DNA of 64,000 nucleotides. Source: CAZJRQ01 sp964548535. GTDB lineage: Bacteria > Bacillota > Clostridia > Oscillospirales > Ruminococcaceae. The stretch is from contig CAZJRQ010000007.1 in NCBI GenBank assembly GCA_964548535.1, positions 22,286 to 86,285 of the forward strand. Reading direction: 5' to 3'. Position 1 is the stretch's first letter; each line of letters starts with the position of its first letter. The notes under the pieces are model-generated. The model saw only the letters and a list, made by a program, of their open reading frames with translations, had not been told where the DNA came from and made no database searches. Positions 24,792-33,787 of this stretch are shown here, piece after piece. The position numbers and the translations under genes were made by a program.

Positions 24792-26243
24792 TTAATAATG
24801 AATATTGCAATCACAAGAATCTGAACCGCAAGTTTCAACCTTAATCAAGTTAGTATTTCCGCTGATACCCAAAGGCACACCAGCAGTAACAACAACTAAA
24901 TCACCATGCTTAAGAAGTCCCCTCTTCATTGAAACCTCGATTGCATGAGCAATCAATTCGTCAGTGTTTGTCTGCTCCTCAATAATTCCAGGAATAATTC
25001 CCCAAGACATATTCATTTGATGACAAGTAGTCTCGTCAGTTGTAAGTCCGATAATCGGGCACTTAGGACGATATTTTGAAAGCATTCTAGCAGTAGTTCC
25101 GCCCTTTGTTACTGTCAAAATTGCAGCAGCGTTAAGGTCATGAGCAGTAGTCACTGATGCATGAGAAATAGCCTCAGTAGTGTTTGTGCTACCAGAATCA
25201 CCGCGCTTTTTGAATCGAGAAATATAATCAATATCCTTCTCAGTAGTCTCAGCAATCAAAGCCATAGTTTTAACCGCCTCAACTGGATAATTACCAGCAG
25301 CAGTTTCGCCTGAAAGCATTATTGCAGATGTTCCGTCATAAATAGCATTAGCAACGTCAGTAATTTCAGCACGTGTAGGACGTGGATTTGTCATCATAGA
25401 CTCAAGCATTTGAGTAGCTGTAATAACCTGTTTACCAGCATTATAAGCCTTCTGAATAATCTCTTTTTGAATAGCAGGAATCTGCTCAAAAGGAATCTCA
25501 ACACCCATGTCACCACGAGCAACCATTACGCCGTCAGCAGCCTCAAGAATCTCATCAATATTCTCAACGCCCTCCATATTCTCAATCTTAGCGATAATTC
25601 TAGGATTGTACCAGCCAAGACATTGAGTAAGCTTACGCAAATATGTTACATCAGCAGCTGTTCTTACAAATGAAGCTGCAATAAAATCAAAACCAAGCTT
25701 AGCACCGCACTCAAGGTCAGCCATATCAGCATCTGAAACATAAGGCATTGAAAGCTTAACACCAGGAACATTTACTCCCTTATGATCAGAAAGCTTACCG
25801 CCGTTAATAATTCTGCAAACAATATCAGTATCATTAATTTTTAGTACAACAAACTCAATCACACCATCATTTATAAGAATTCTTGAGCCGACCGATACGT
25901 CTTTAGGAAGGTGTTCAAAAGTAATTGATGCAATTTCAGAAGTGCCCTCAACATCTCTAGTTGTAAGAGTAAACTCATCACCATCGTTAATCATTACAGG
26001 CTGATGATCCTTGAAATTACGAAGTCTGATTTCAGGGCCCTTTGTATCAAGCAATGTCGCAATATTAAGTCCTAGATCCTTGCTTAAACGATTAACAACC
26101 TCAAAACGCGCCTCATGTACAGCATGGTCTGAGTGTGAGAAATTGAATCTAGCAACATCCATCCCTGACTTCATCAATTCACGCATAATATTTTCATCAT
26201 CTGTAGCAGGTCCTATCGTGCAAACAATTTTAGTCTTTCTCAT
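24792..26243 (-). CDS. pyk: Pyruvate kinase
   Basis: A 483-residue enzyme forming pyruvate and ATP from phosphoenolpyruvate. It shows TKIVCTIGPATDDENI, RFNFSHSDH, the active-site stretch AKIENMEGVENIDEI, VARGDMGVEIPFEQIP and the QVITATQMLESMMTNPRPTRAEITDVANAI signature, with a C-terminal allosteric-type domain. It ends in an unusual Cys-containing tail (GSDSCDCNIHY). The RBS GGAAGG precedes the ATG, with a consensus promoter 46 nt upstream. Terminated before enolase. Confidence 0.97.
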   Translation of the reverse strand: MRKTKIVCTIGPATDDENIMRELMKSGMDVARFNFSHSDHAVHEARFEVVNRLSKDLGLNIATLLDTKGPEIRLRNFKDHQPVMINDGDEFTLTTRDVEGTSEIASITFEHLPKDVSVGSRILINDGVIEFVVLKINDTDIVCRIINGGKLSDHKGVNVPGVKLSMPYVSDADMADLECGAKLGFDFIAASFVRTAADVTYLRKLTQCLGWYNPRIIAKIENMEGVENIDEILEAADGVMVARGDMGVEIPFEQIPAIQKEIIQKAYNAGKQVITATQMLESMMTNPRPTRAEITDVANAIYDGTSAIMLSGETAAGNYPVEAVKTMALIAETTEKDIDYISRFKKRGDSGSTNTTEAISHASVTTAHDLNAAAILTVTKGGTTARMLSKYRPKCPIIGLTTDETTCHQMNMSWGIIPGIIEEQTNTDELIAHAIEVSMKRGLLKHGDLVVVTAGVPLGISGNTNLIKVETCGSDSCDCNIHY

Positions 26244-26288
26244 AATTAATACCTTCCTTTACGATAAATATTTCTACTTACTTCTTTA

Positions 26289-26317
26289 ATTATACTTTAT
26301 AATAAATGGCAAGTCAA
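26289..26317 (-). promoter_or_regulatory. pyk promoter
   Basis: Minus strand: TTGACT, 17-bp spacer, TATAAT; start near 26282. The intergenic stretch 26318-26521 between this and the divergent aro promoter is AT-rich with no gene seen. Confidence 0.8.
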
Positions 26318-26521
26318 TAGCTATATACTAAAAAGATTATGCAATCTTACAAATATTATTATCGTTTTTGTACAATTGATACAAATATTTAATGCAATTC
26401 ATCTATTCCCCATAATAAAATAAAGTAAAAGTACGTTTAGTGCAAATTATATAAAAAAAAGCTATAAAAAAACAATCGACTATTAATATCCAATAAAATT
26501 CAAAAATATTTTTCTATTCTC

Positions 26522-26550
26522 TTGACAAATATACAAAAAGGGTGTATACT
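26522..26550 (+). promoter_or_regulatory. Promoter of the DAHP synthase gene
   Basis: TTGACA, 17-bp spacer, TATACT; start near 26557. The leader contains short direct repeats of CATAAAA/CACAAAAG but no visible terminator. Confidence 0.85.
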
Positions 26551-26622
26551 TTAGTACATAAAAGCATAAAACCACAAAAGCACAAAAGCTTTAAATTGAT
26601 ATATTGAAAAGAGGAAACTATA

Positions 26623-27639
26623 ATGATTATCATTCTAAATTCAAAAGCTAGCAAAAACGACGTTCAAGCGCTTATCTCCGATTTAACAGCACAAGATTTG
26701 CAGACTAACCTTAGCGAAGGTTCTCATACAACTGTTGTCGGCGTAATCGGCGACACTACAAAAATCGACATTGACAGCCTAAAAGGTGCTGAATTCGTTG
26801 AAGATGTAAAGCGTGTTTCTGAGCCATACAAGGCTGCCAACAGAAAAATGCACCCTGATGATTCAATTATCAAGGTTACTGATGACGTTAAAATCGGAGA
26901 AGGCATTTTCAGCGTAATCGCTGGTCCTTGCTCAGTTGAAACTGAGGAGCAAATCATCGAGGTTGCTAAGGACGTTAAGGCAAGCGGCGCTACACTTCTA
27001 CGCGGCGGTGCGTTCAAGCCTAGAACTTCACCATACTCTTTCCAAGGACTTGAGGGCGAGGGTCTTAGACTTCTTCTTGAAGCTAAAAAAGAAACTGGTC
27101 TGCCAATCGTAACAGAAATCATGAACCTAGCTCACCTTGATATGTTCGACGATGTTGACGTAATTCAAGTTGGTGCTAGAAATATGCAGAACTTTGATTT
27201 ACTAAAGGTTTTGGGCAGATGCGACAAGCCAATTTTGCTAAAGAGAGGTCTTGCAAACACAATTGAAGAGTGGCTAATGTCAGCTGAATACATTATGGCA
27301 GGCGGAAATCAGAACGTAATTCTTTGCGAGCGTGGAATCAGAACTTTTGAAACTGCAACAAGAAATACACTTGATATTTCAGCTGTTCCAATGATTAAGA
27401 AGCTTTCACACCTACCAATTATCATTGACCCAAGCCATGCAACAGGACTTTCATGGATGGTACAGCCTCTATCAAGAACAGCAGTAGCCTCTGGCGCTGA
27501 CGGACTAATGGTTGAAGTTCACAACAATCCTGCAAAGGCATTGTGTGACGGTGCTCAGTCACTAAATCCACAGCAGTTTGACGAGCTGATGACAGACATC
27601 AAACGTCGTGTTGAATTTGAAGGAAAGACTCTTAAATAA
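26623..27639 (+). CDS. aroF: 3-deoxy-7-phosphoheptulonate synthase (DAHP synthase)
   Basis: A 338-residue enzyme for the first step of aromatic amino acid synthesis, joining phosphoenolpyruvate and erythrose 4-phosphate. It is of the AroA-beta type: a ferredoxin-like regulatory domain at 1-70, then the barrel with VIAGPCSVETEEQI, GGAFKPRTSPYSFQG, QVGARNMQNFDLL, LKRGLANTIEEW and IIDPSHATG. RBS GAGGAAA before the ATG. It is alone between a consensus promoter and a terminator, opposite in direction to its neighbours. Control by feedback through the N-terminal domain is known for the family. Confidence 0.95.
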   Translation: MIIILNSKASKNDVQALISDLTAQDLQTNLSEGSHTTVVGVIGDTTKIDIDSLKGAEFVEDVKRVSEPYKAANRKMHPDDSIIKVTDDVKIGEGIFSVIAGPCSVETEEQIIEVAKDVKASGATLLRGGAFKPRTSPYSFQGLEGEGLRLLLEAKKETGLPIVTEIMNLAHLDMFDDVDVIQVGARNMQNFDLLKVLGRCDKPILLKRGLANTIEEWLMSAEYIMAGGNQNVILCERGIRTFETATRNTLDISAVPMIKKLSHLPIIIDPSHATGLSWMVQPLSRTAVASGADGLMVEVHNNPAKALCDGAQSLNPQQFDELMTDIKRRVEFEGKTLK

Positions 27640-27721
27640 TTAGTAAATTCAATTCACTGCACTAAATTATGCATCCAATACAACAAGAATATTATAAACA
27701 AATATATTAATACTAACAAAC

Positions 27722-27757
27722 AAACTGATTTCGTTTTTTAAAACGGAATCAGTTTTA
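27722..27757. terminator. Bidirectional terminator
   Basis: AAACTGATTTCGTTTT pairs with AAAACGGAATCAGTTT (one wobble) and T-runs follow on both strands. Serves the DAHP synthase gene (+) and the sensor kinase gene (-). Confidence 0.85.
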
Positions 27758-27773
27758 TTTTTTTCTCTGCTAT

Positions 27774-29456
27774 TCAGCACTTTTTCGGAATCGAAACTGT
27801 AAAACAACTACCCTGCCCTAAAACACTTTGAGCTGTCAAATCACCCTCATGTGCTAAAACAATTGATTTAACAATAGCAAGTCCAATGCCTGCTCCACCC
27901 AAATTGCGATTTCGAGATTTATCAGCACGATAAAACCTCTCAAAAACAAAAGGTAGCTCATCTTCTGGAATTCCGATTCCGTCATCAGCAACTTTCAAAA
28001 CGCCATAGCTTTCTGTTTCACTAACTTCAATTTTTACTATTCCTTCATCAAGAGAATATTTTATCGCATTAGACAGCAAATTGTGAACTACTTGATTCAT
28101 TCTATCCTTGTCAGCACAAATATTTACAGACCCGCCAAGTATTTCAATAGACTGATTTTTTTTGCTCGCTTGAGCCGTCATATTATCTACCACAGTTAAA
28201 GCAACTTCTTTTAGGTCGATATCTGTTTTATTAAGATTTAAGTTTTCTCCCTCAATTTTTGCCAGTCGTTGCAAATCAGATACTAAAATTCCAAGACGCT
28301 CAATTTCATCATAACACCCCTGCAGCCTTTGTGGAGTTACCTCCCACAACCCATCTATCATAGCCTCCAAATGCGAACTAACAGCTGTCAGCGGTGTACG
28401 CAATTCATGAGCAATATCCGTAGTCATACGCTTACGCAATTTCATCATAACACCCCTGCAGCCTTTGTGGAGTTACCTCCCACAACCCATCNNNNNNNNN
28501 NNNNNNNNNNNNNNNNNNNNNNNNNNNNNNNNNNNNNNNNNNNNNNNNNNNNNNNNNNNNNNNNNNNNNNNNNNNNNNNNNNNNNNNNNNNCAATTTCAT
28601 CATAACACCCCTGCAGCCTTTGTGGAGTTACCTCCCACAACCCATCTATCATAGCCTCCAAATGCGAACTAACAGCTGTCAGCGGTGTACGCAATTCATG
28701 AGCAATATCCGTAGTCATACGCTTACGCAATTTCTCCTGTTCTGATAGCGATTCAGTAAGATGATTAATAGCAACCACTAAATCATTAAGTTCTCTAGTT
28801 TTTGTATCATATTCAAATTCGTTGTCATAATTGCCTTTTACAATTTCCTTTGCAATATCAGCCGTCCTAGTTACTGGTCTAGAAATTCTGCGAGCAATCA
28901 TATTTCCAATAACTATAGACAATATAATAGCCAAAATTCCTATAGCTAATAAAACCTTATTCAAAGTACTAATAAATGCGAAATCATTTTCATTAAGAAA
29001 ATACGGACCATAGTAAGTAATTGCGGCTATGCCCACTTTCTCACCATTTTTGTTTACGTCATATGTTTGTGTAACAAAATCACCATTGTTTTTACGTTTT
29101 TCCATGCGAGTTGAAATATCATTCATTATTTGCCCGCAAAGCGACATGTCATGATTTTCAGCATCCCACACAACATTTCCATCATTGTCTGAAATTGTAA
29201 GAATATAGCCGTCATATAAAGAAGACATACCGATAATATGCAAATTGTCTTTGTTCCACTCTTTTGTTGATTCATCATATTGCGTGCCAAGATCAGTAAC
29301 AATATTTCTTCCACGATTTTGAACCGACTCAGTAATATATTTTTCAAATTCACTATTTATAAACCAGTTAGAAAAAAAGTAAAACAAACCTACAATAAAA
29401 AGCAATAATAAAAATATAGCAAGCGACAGCTGTGTCCTCAGTTTTTTCACTATCAC
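27774..29456 (-). CDS. Sensor histidine kinase of the copper-operon two-component system (interrupted by assembly gap)
   Basis: The kinase is cut in this assembly by 100 Ns flanked by copies of the same 136-bp sequence. Collapsing the copies to one (removing 291 bases) gives one intact 463-residue frame: membrane helix at 11-31, extracytoplasmic sensor domain, second helix near 170-190, HAMP (RRISRPVTRTADIAKEI), phosphoacceptor His in TTDIAHELRTPLTA, and ATPase boxes NLLSNAIKYS, DDGIGIPEDELPFVFERFYR and GGAGIGLAIVKSI. Its start overlaps the response regulator stop by 4 nt. Placement after the copper genes suggests a CusS-like metal-stress sensor; that is inference. Confidence 0.85.
28301..28727. 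repeat. 136-bp direct repeat flanking the assembly gap
   Basis: Copy 1 is 28301-28436, a partial copy 2 is 28437-28491, then 100 Ns, then a full copy at 28592-28727. The copies join at CAATTT. The unit is not a multiple of 3, so a real duplication would disrupt the kinase. Most likely an assembly artefact, though a true tandem duplication in part of the population cannot be excluded. Confidence 0.9.
28492..28591. other. Assembly gap (100 N)
   Basis: Exactly 100 Ns, the conventional length for a gap of unknown size, inside the sensor kinase gene. Confidence 0.99.
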
Positions 29457-30154
29457 TCACCTCCGAACTTATATCCCACACCTGAAATAGTTAGAATATA
29501 CACTGGGTTTTTAGGATCATCCTCTATCTTTTTACGAATGTTTTTTACATGACTGTCAATAGCCCTGTCGTAACCTGTGAAATCAGGTCCAAGCACAATT
29601 TCAATTAACTCATCACGAGTGAAAATTTTTCCGGGATACTTAATCAGCGTTGATATAATTTTTAATTCACTAGGTGTAAGTGTAATCAATTCGCCATTTT
29701 TGCACACTTCTCCTTTATCAAAGTCAACTGCTAAATCACCATCACGCCACGAGTTGCGAACCGTTAGCGGAACAAGATCGCTTTCTGTACGGCGAAGTAC
29801 TGCCTCCGACCGTGCATACAGCTCTTTTAAACTAAATGGCTTTGTGATGTAGTCGTCAGCACCAAGCTTTAACCCATCAACCAAATCATCCTCATCTGAT
29901 TTTGCGGTAAGCATTATTACTGGTATTCTCGACTTCTTGCGAATTTGTGTACATACTTGTTCACCTGACATATCAGGCATCATTAAATCTAAAATGACCA
30001 AAGAAATGTTTTCTTTATAAAATATATTACGTGCATCAACGCCATTTCCAGCCGAAAAAACATTAAATCCCTTGCTTTCAAAAAGTGCACAAACCACTTC
30101 TAAAATCTTGCTCTCATCATCTACAACTAACACACTTTTTTTGTTTTTCAGCAT
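29453..30154 (-). CDS. OmpR/PhoB-family response regulator
   Basis: A 233-residue regulator. The receiver domain (1-120) has the acidic pair in VVDDESKIL, the phosphorylation site in LVILDLMMPDMSG, Thr in MLTAKS and Lys in ITKPF. The winged-helix domain (about 135-230) has LTPSELKIISTLIKYPGKIFTRDELIE and VDSHVKNIRKKIEDDP-like sequence. It follows the HMA chaperone gene by about 80 nt and overlaps the kinase gene. It probably controls the copper operon that it closes. Confidence 0.93.
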   Translation of the reverse strand: MLKNKKSVLVVDDESKILEVVCALFESKGFNVFSAGNGVDARNIFYKENISLVILDLMMPDMSGEQVCTQIRKKSRIPVIMLTAKSDEDDLVDGLKLGADDYITKPFSLKELYARSEAVLRRTESDLVPLTVRNSWRDGDLAVDFDKGEVCKNGELITLTPSELKIISTLIKYPGKIFTRDELIEIVLGPDFTGYDRAIDSHVKNIRKKIEDDPKNPVYILTISGVGYKFGGE

Positions 30155-30235
30155 TTCTCTACACTCCTATAATTTTATCAAAATAAAATGACAAAGCGGC
30201 AATTGCAAATTTACAATCACCGTCGTCAATATTAA

Positions 30236-30442
30236 TTATGCTACATCATAGCCTTGATTTTCAATCTCCTGCTTAATATCTTCCAGAGAAATCAAATTTG
30301 AATCAAAATCCACTTCCACAGCACACGCTTTTAAATACACAATAATATACTGCACCCCTACTAGCGACGATACCGCTTTTGTAATTGCATTAACACAATG
30401 CTCACAAGACATACCGTCTACTTTTAATGTTGTTTTTACCAT
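30236..30442 (-). CDS. copZ: CopZ-like copper chaperone (single HMA domain)
   Basis: A 68-residue heavy-metal-associated domain with the copper site M-S-C-E-H-C in VDGMSCEHCVNAI and the fold LKVDGM...VEVDFDSNLISLEDIKQEIENQGYDV. Proteins of this size carry Cu(I) to CopA, encoded directly upstream. The symbol is by family role; the copper specificity is inferred from the neighbours. Confidence 0.88.
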   Translation of the reverse strand: MVKTTLKVDGMSCEHCVNAITKAVSSLVGVQYIIVYLKACAVEVDFDSNLISLEDIKQEIENQGYDVA

Positions 30443-30491
30443 TATAATACCTCCGTTACTTTATGTCAAATAATTTTAAGAATTTATATGC

Positions 30492-33005
30492 CTAAGACTT
30501 ATTCTCTGCTGTTTTAACTTTAAATCTTTTTAAACGTAAAGCGTTAGTCAATACAGAAACTGAGCTTAAACTCATTGCTGCTGCCGCAAAAATCGGATTG
30601 AGCAGCGGTCCTCCAAAAATGTGCAGAACGCCTGCTGCAATAGGAATTCCTACTACGTTATATCCAAAAGCCCAAAATAGATTTTGTTTGATATTTCGTA
30701 TTGTGCTTTTACTTAGATTAATTGCAGTCGGAACGTCCATTAAGTCACTTCTCATTAGTACAATGTCTGCCGATTCCATTGCAACATCAGTACCCGAACC
30801 AATTGCTATTCCAATATTTGACTGTGCCAAAGCTGGTGCGTCATTTATTCCGTCACCAACCATAGCAACCACGCGACCCTCGCCCTGCAATTTCTTAACC
30901 TCGTTTGATTTATCCTGCGGTAAAACCTCAGCTAGCACTCGGTCAATGCCAACCTGCTTTGCAATCGCAGCAGCTGTCTTTTTGTTATCACCAGTAATCA
31001 TTGCAACCTCTATGCCCATTTCATGCAAGCTTTCAACTGCATTTTTACTTGATGTCTTAACTACATCAGCCACAGCTACAATACCTGCAAGCTTATTATC
31101 AATGGCAACATACATTGGCGTTTTGCCTTCGTCTGCTAATTTATCACTAATCTGCTCCATTCCTACAAGAGAAATACTCTTCTCATCCATTAACTTGCGA
31201 TTTCCTGCTAAAATAATCTGCCCGTCAATTTCAGCCTCAATGCCTCGACCTGTAATAGAATCAAAGCTGTCAACCTTAATCAGTGACAATCCTCTGTCCT
31301 TAGCACCAGCAACAATAGCCTGACCTAAAGGATGTTCAGAGCCTTTTTCTGCCGAGCCTGAAAGTCTAAGAAGATTGTCTTCATCATTGCCATTCGTTGG
31401 AATTACATCAGTTACAGTCGGCTTGCCCTCAGTGATTGTACCCGTTTTGTCAAAAACAATAGTATTAATCTTATGTGCAGTTTCTAAAGCCTCGCCGCCC
31501 TTAATTAATATACCATTTTCAGCTCCCTTTCCTGTACCAACCATAATAGCAGTAGGAGTAGCAAGACCTAAAGCACAAGGACACGCAATAACTAGAACTG
31601 ATATGAATATTGTAAGTGCAAACTCAATTGACGAAACGTCTAACGGAAGTACTGACGGATTATATAAACTTGCGATATACCAAGCAAACCCCGACAGTAC
31701 CGCAATAACACATACAATCGGCACAAAATATCCTGATACAACATATGCCATTTGTGCAATCGGCGCTTTTGAACCTTGTGCATCTTCTACTAATTTTATA
31801 ATTTGTGCCAATGCAGTGTCACTGCCAATTTTTTCTGATTTAAACTGAATTGTTCCCGTAGTATTAATTGACGCCGCATAAACTTTGTCACCAGACTTTT
31901 TATCTACGGGCATACTTTCACCAGTAAGCATTGATTCATCAATTGATGTATATCCTTCTAAAACCGAACCGTCTACAGGAATTTTCTCTCCAGGCTTAAC
32001 AATAATTACATCATCAATTTCAACCTCATCAATAGGAATTTCCGTTTCAACACCATCTTTAACAATAGTCGCTGTTTTTGGAGCAAGTCCCATCAGCTTT
32101 TTTATTGCTTCACTTGTTCGTCCTTTCGACACAGCCTCAAGAGTCTTTCCAAGTAAAATCAATGCAATAATAATGCCTGCTGTTTCATAATATAAAGATT
32201 CTACTGCCATGTGATTCCCCTGCCATATTTGCCATGTATTATAAAGGCTATACAACACAGCCGCTGTAGTTCCTATAGCAATTAGCGAATCCATATTGGG
32301 ACTTCTCTGAAATAGTGACTTATATCCAACAGTATAAAATCTATAACCCACTCCAATAATCGGGGCAACCAACATAAGCTCAGCTATTGCATATCGCATT
32401 GGATTGTCCATTGGTTCAAGCCACGCTGGAAATGGTAAATTCACAAATGAAATCATCGGTGCCATTGCAACATATAAAAGCGGAAGAGCAAATATTGCCG
32501 CAATAATAAATTTCATTCTAAGAACTTTTACTTCCTTCTGTTTTCTTGCCTTATCCTGATCAACCGCGTCAGCTTTATCAATTTCAAGCATTTTATACCC
32601 TGTTTTTTCAATCACTTCACGAATATTTGACAAACGTGTTTCGTGCGGATCATAAACAACCGATGCTTTTTCTGTAGCAAAATTTACTGAAACGCTTTTT
32701 ATTCCGTCAAGCTTTTTTATTGCTTTCTCCACACGCTGTGCACAAGCGACACAGGTCATCCCGCCAATCGGAATTGTTACATTACTATCATCAGTTTTTT
32801 CCGCTACTCCATATCCAATTTTTATGATACTGTCTTTTATAGCATTAAGTCCAACAACCGAGCTATCATATTCAACAAACAGTTTCTCGCTTGCAATATT
32901 TACATTGGCATGACTAACTCCTGCAAGTTTCTGAACACTTTTTTCAATTCTATTTGCACAAGCAGCACAAGTCATTCCGGTTATATTTAAAACTTGAATT
33001 TCCAT
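30492..33005 (-). CDS. copA: Copper-exporting P1B-type ATPase CopA
   Basis: An 837-residue Cu(I) pump with two N-terminal HMA domains (GMTCAACANRIE near 9-20 and GMTCVACAQRVE near 83-94), eight membrane helices, the actuator motif LTGESMPVDK, the transmembrane ion site CPCALGLATP, the phosphorylated Asp in DKTGTITEGK, SEHPLGQAI in the nucleotide domain and GDGINDAPAL. The CPC motif and late-helix residues YN and MSLSS fit the Cu(I) (P1B-1) class. It lies in the middle of the copper operon. ATG 33005 with a GGAGAGGAGAA-type RBS. Confidence 0.96.
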   Translation of the reverse strand: MEIQVLNITGMTCAACANRIEKSVQKLAGVSHANVNIASEKLFVEYDSSVVGLNAIKDSIIKIGYGVAEKTDDSNVTIPIGGMTCVACAQRVEKAIKKLDGIKSVSVNFATEKASVVYDPHETRLSNIREVIEKTGYKMLEIDKADAVDQDKARKQKEVKVLRMKFIIAAIFALPLLYVAMAPMISFVNLPFPAWLEPMDNPMRYAIAELMLVAPIIGVGYRFYTVGYKSLFQRSPNMDSLIAIGTTAAVLYSLYNTWQIWQGNHMAVESLYYETAGIIIALILLGKTLEAVSKGRTSEAIKKLMGLAPKTATIVKDGVETEIPIDEVEIDDVIIVKPGEKIPVDGSVLEGYTSIDESMLTGESMPVDKKSGDKVYAASINTTGTIQFKSEKIGSDTALAQIIKLVEDAQGSKAPIAQMAYVVSGYFVPIVCVIAVLSGFAWYIASLYNPSVLPLDVSSIEFALTIFISVLVIACPCALGLATPTAIMVGTGKGAENGILIKGGEALETAHKINTIVFDKTGTITEGKPTVTDVIPTNGNDEDNLLRLSGSAEKGSEHPLGQAIVAGAKDRGLSLIKVDSFDSITGRGIEAEIDGQIILAGNRKLMDEKSISLVGMEQISDKLADEGKTPMYVAIDNKLAGIVAVADVVKTSSKNAVESLHEMGIEVAMITGDNKKTAAAIAKQVGIDRVLAEVLPQDKSNEVKKLQGEGRVVAMVGDGINDAPALAQSNIGIAIGSGTDVAMESADIVLMRSDLMDVPTAINLSKSTIRNIKQNLFWAFGYNVVGIPIAAGVLHIFGGPLLNPIFAAAAMSLSSVSVLTNALRLKRFKVKTAENKS

Positions 33006-33043
33006 TAATGAAATTCTCCTCTCCCGTTTTTATTTATAAATTA

Positions 33044-33604
33044 CTAATAACTTACCTTCCAGTTAGAAAACACCCTTGTAGAGTCTGACAAGAAGTCATA
33101 AGAAATAGTAATCGATTCATCTGTCACAGTTTTACTATCATCAAAAATAGGCCATGGATTACATCCATTTGACTGTATTTCAACCTGACTAGTTTTAAAT
33201 TGATTTCCACAATTTTGACAAACTAACGCATTGCCTTGCTGAACATAATATCCTCTTCCTGAACCGTAGCAGATTTCACAGGTATTAAACGCAGTACGAA
33301 TTGTACCGTCTGGGGCTTTTACCGCTAATACTTCCATTGTAATGCCGTCTACACTTATAGGATAAAACTTCGCGGTTTCAGTGATATCTGAAAGCTCAAT
33401 TACTAAACTTTCACCTGATTTTATTTCCTGTGCGCCGTCATATTCTGTTACGTTGTCTTTATTTTTATTTGCCGTTCCATCCGCATTTTCATTATTATCA
33501 TCTGATGTGCACCCAACCAGAATTACAGTTATCAAACCCATAAAAACAGTACTAACAACTATCCATTTTAAGCTAAATTTCCTAAATGTTTTTTGATTTT
33601 TCAT
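33044..33604 (-). CDS. DUF2318 lipoprotein, probable extracytoplasmic metal-binding protein
   Basis: A 186-residue exported lipoprotein with a signal helix and lipobox ending in VGC (near residue 32), a short Asn/Asp linker, then a DUF2318 domain: FNTCEICYGSGRGYYVQQGNALVCQNCGNQF gives two C-x2-C pairs about 18 residues apart, followed by SNGCNPWPI. Such domains occur in FtrD-like iron or copper uptake proteins. In this operon a role in copper or redox handling at the cell surface is plausible. The RBS overlaps the stop codon of the preceding small gene. Confidence 0.85.
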   Translation of the reverse strand: MKNQKTFRKFSLKWIVVSTVFMGLITVILVGCTSDDNNENADGTANKNKDNVTEYDGAQEIKSGESLVIELSDITETAKFYPISVDGITMEVLAVKAPDGTIRTAFNTCEICYGSGRGYYVQQGNALVCQNCGNQFKTSQVEIQSNGCNPWPIFDDSKTVTDESITISYDFLSDSTRVFSNWKVSY

Positions 33605-33618
33605 AATAATATGTCCTC

Positions 33619-33771
33619 CTAAAATTCATCATAATTATCTTGTGTTATCGCCGTATTTTTATTTTGAATATCGTCTTTTTCACTATCTTTATTATCACGC
33701 ATTAAAAACATTGCGGCTATAATTCCAACAGCTGGAATTATGCAGTGCCAATGAGCTAATAAAAATCTCAA
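33619..33771 (-). CDS. Small membrane protein in the copper operon (50 aa)
   Basis: A short gene with a TTG start and a strong RBS (AGGGAGGG, 8 nt upstream). The product begins MRFLLAHWHCIIPAVGIIAA, giving one membrane helix at about 9-24 with His7, His9 and Cys10 at its edge, then a charged tail DNKDSEKDDIQNKNTAITQ. Its TAG overlaps the RBS of the DUF2318 gene. The spacing, coupling and composition support a real gene. The His and Cys residues could bind copper, but no family is recognised. Confidence 0.65.
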   Translation of the reverse strand: MRFLLAHWHCIIPAVGIIAAMFLMRDNKDSEKDDIQNKNTAITQDNYDEF

Positions 33772-33787
33772 AACATATCCCTCCCTA

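Noticed and set aside
28301..28727. CRISPR-like or satellite repeat
   Set aside because: The unit is part of the kinase coding sequence and the copies flank Ns; it is an assembly matter or a simple tandem duplication.
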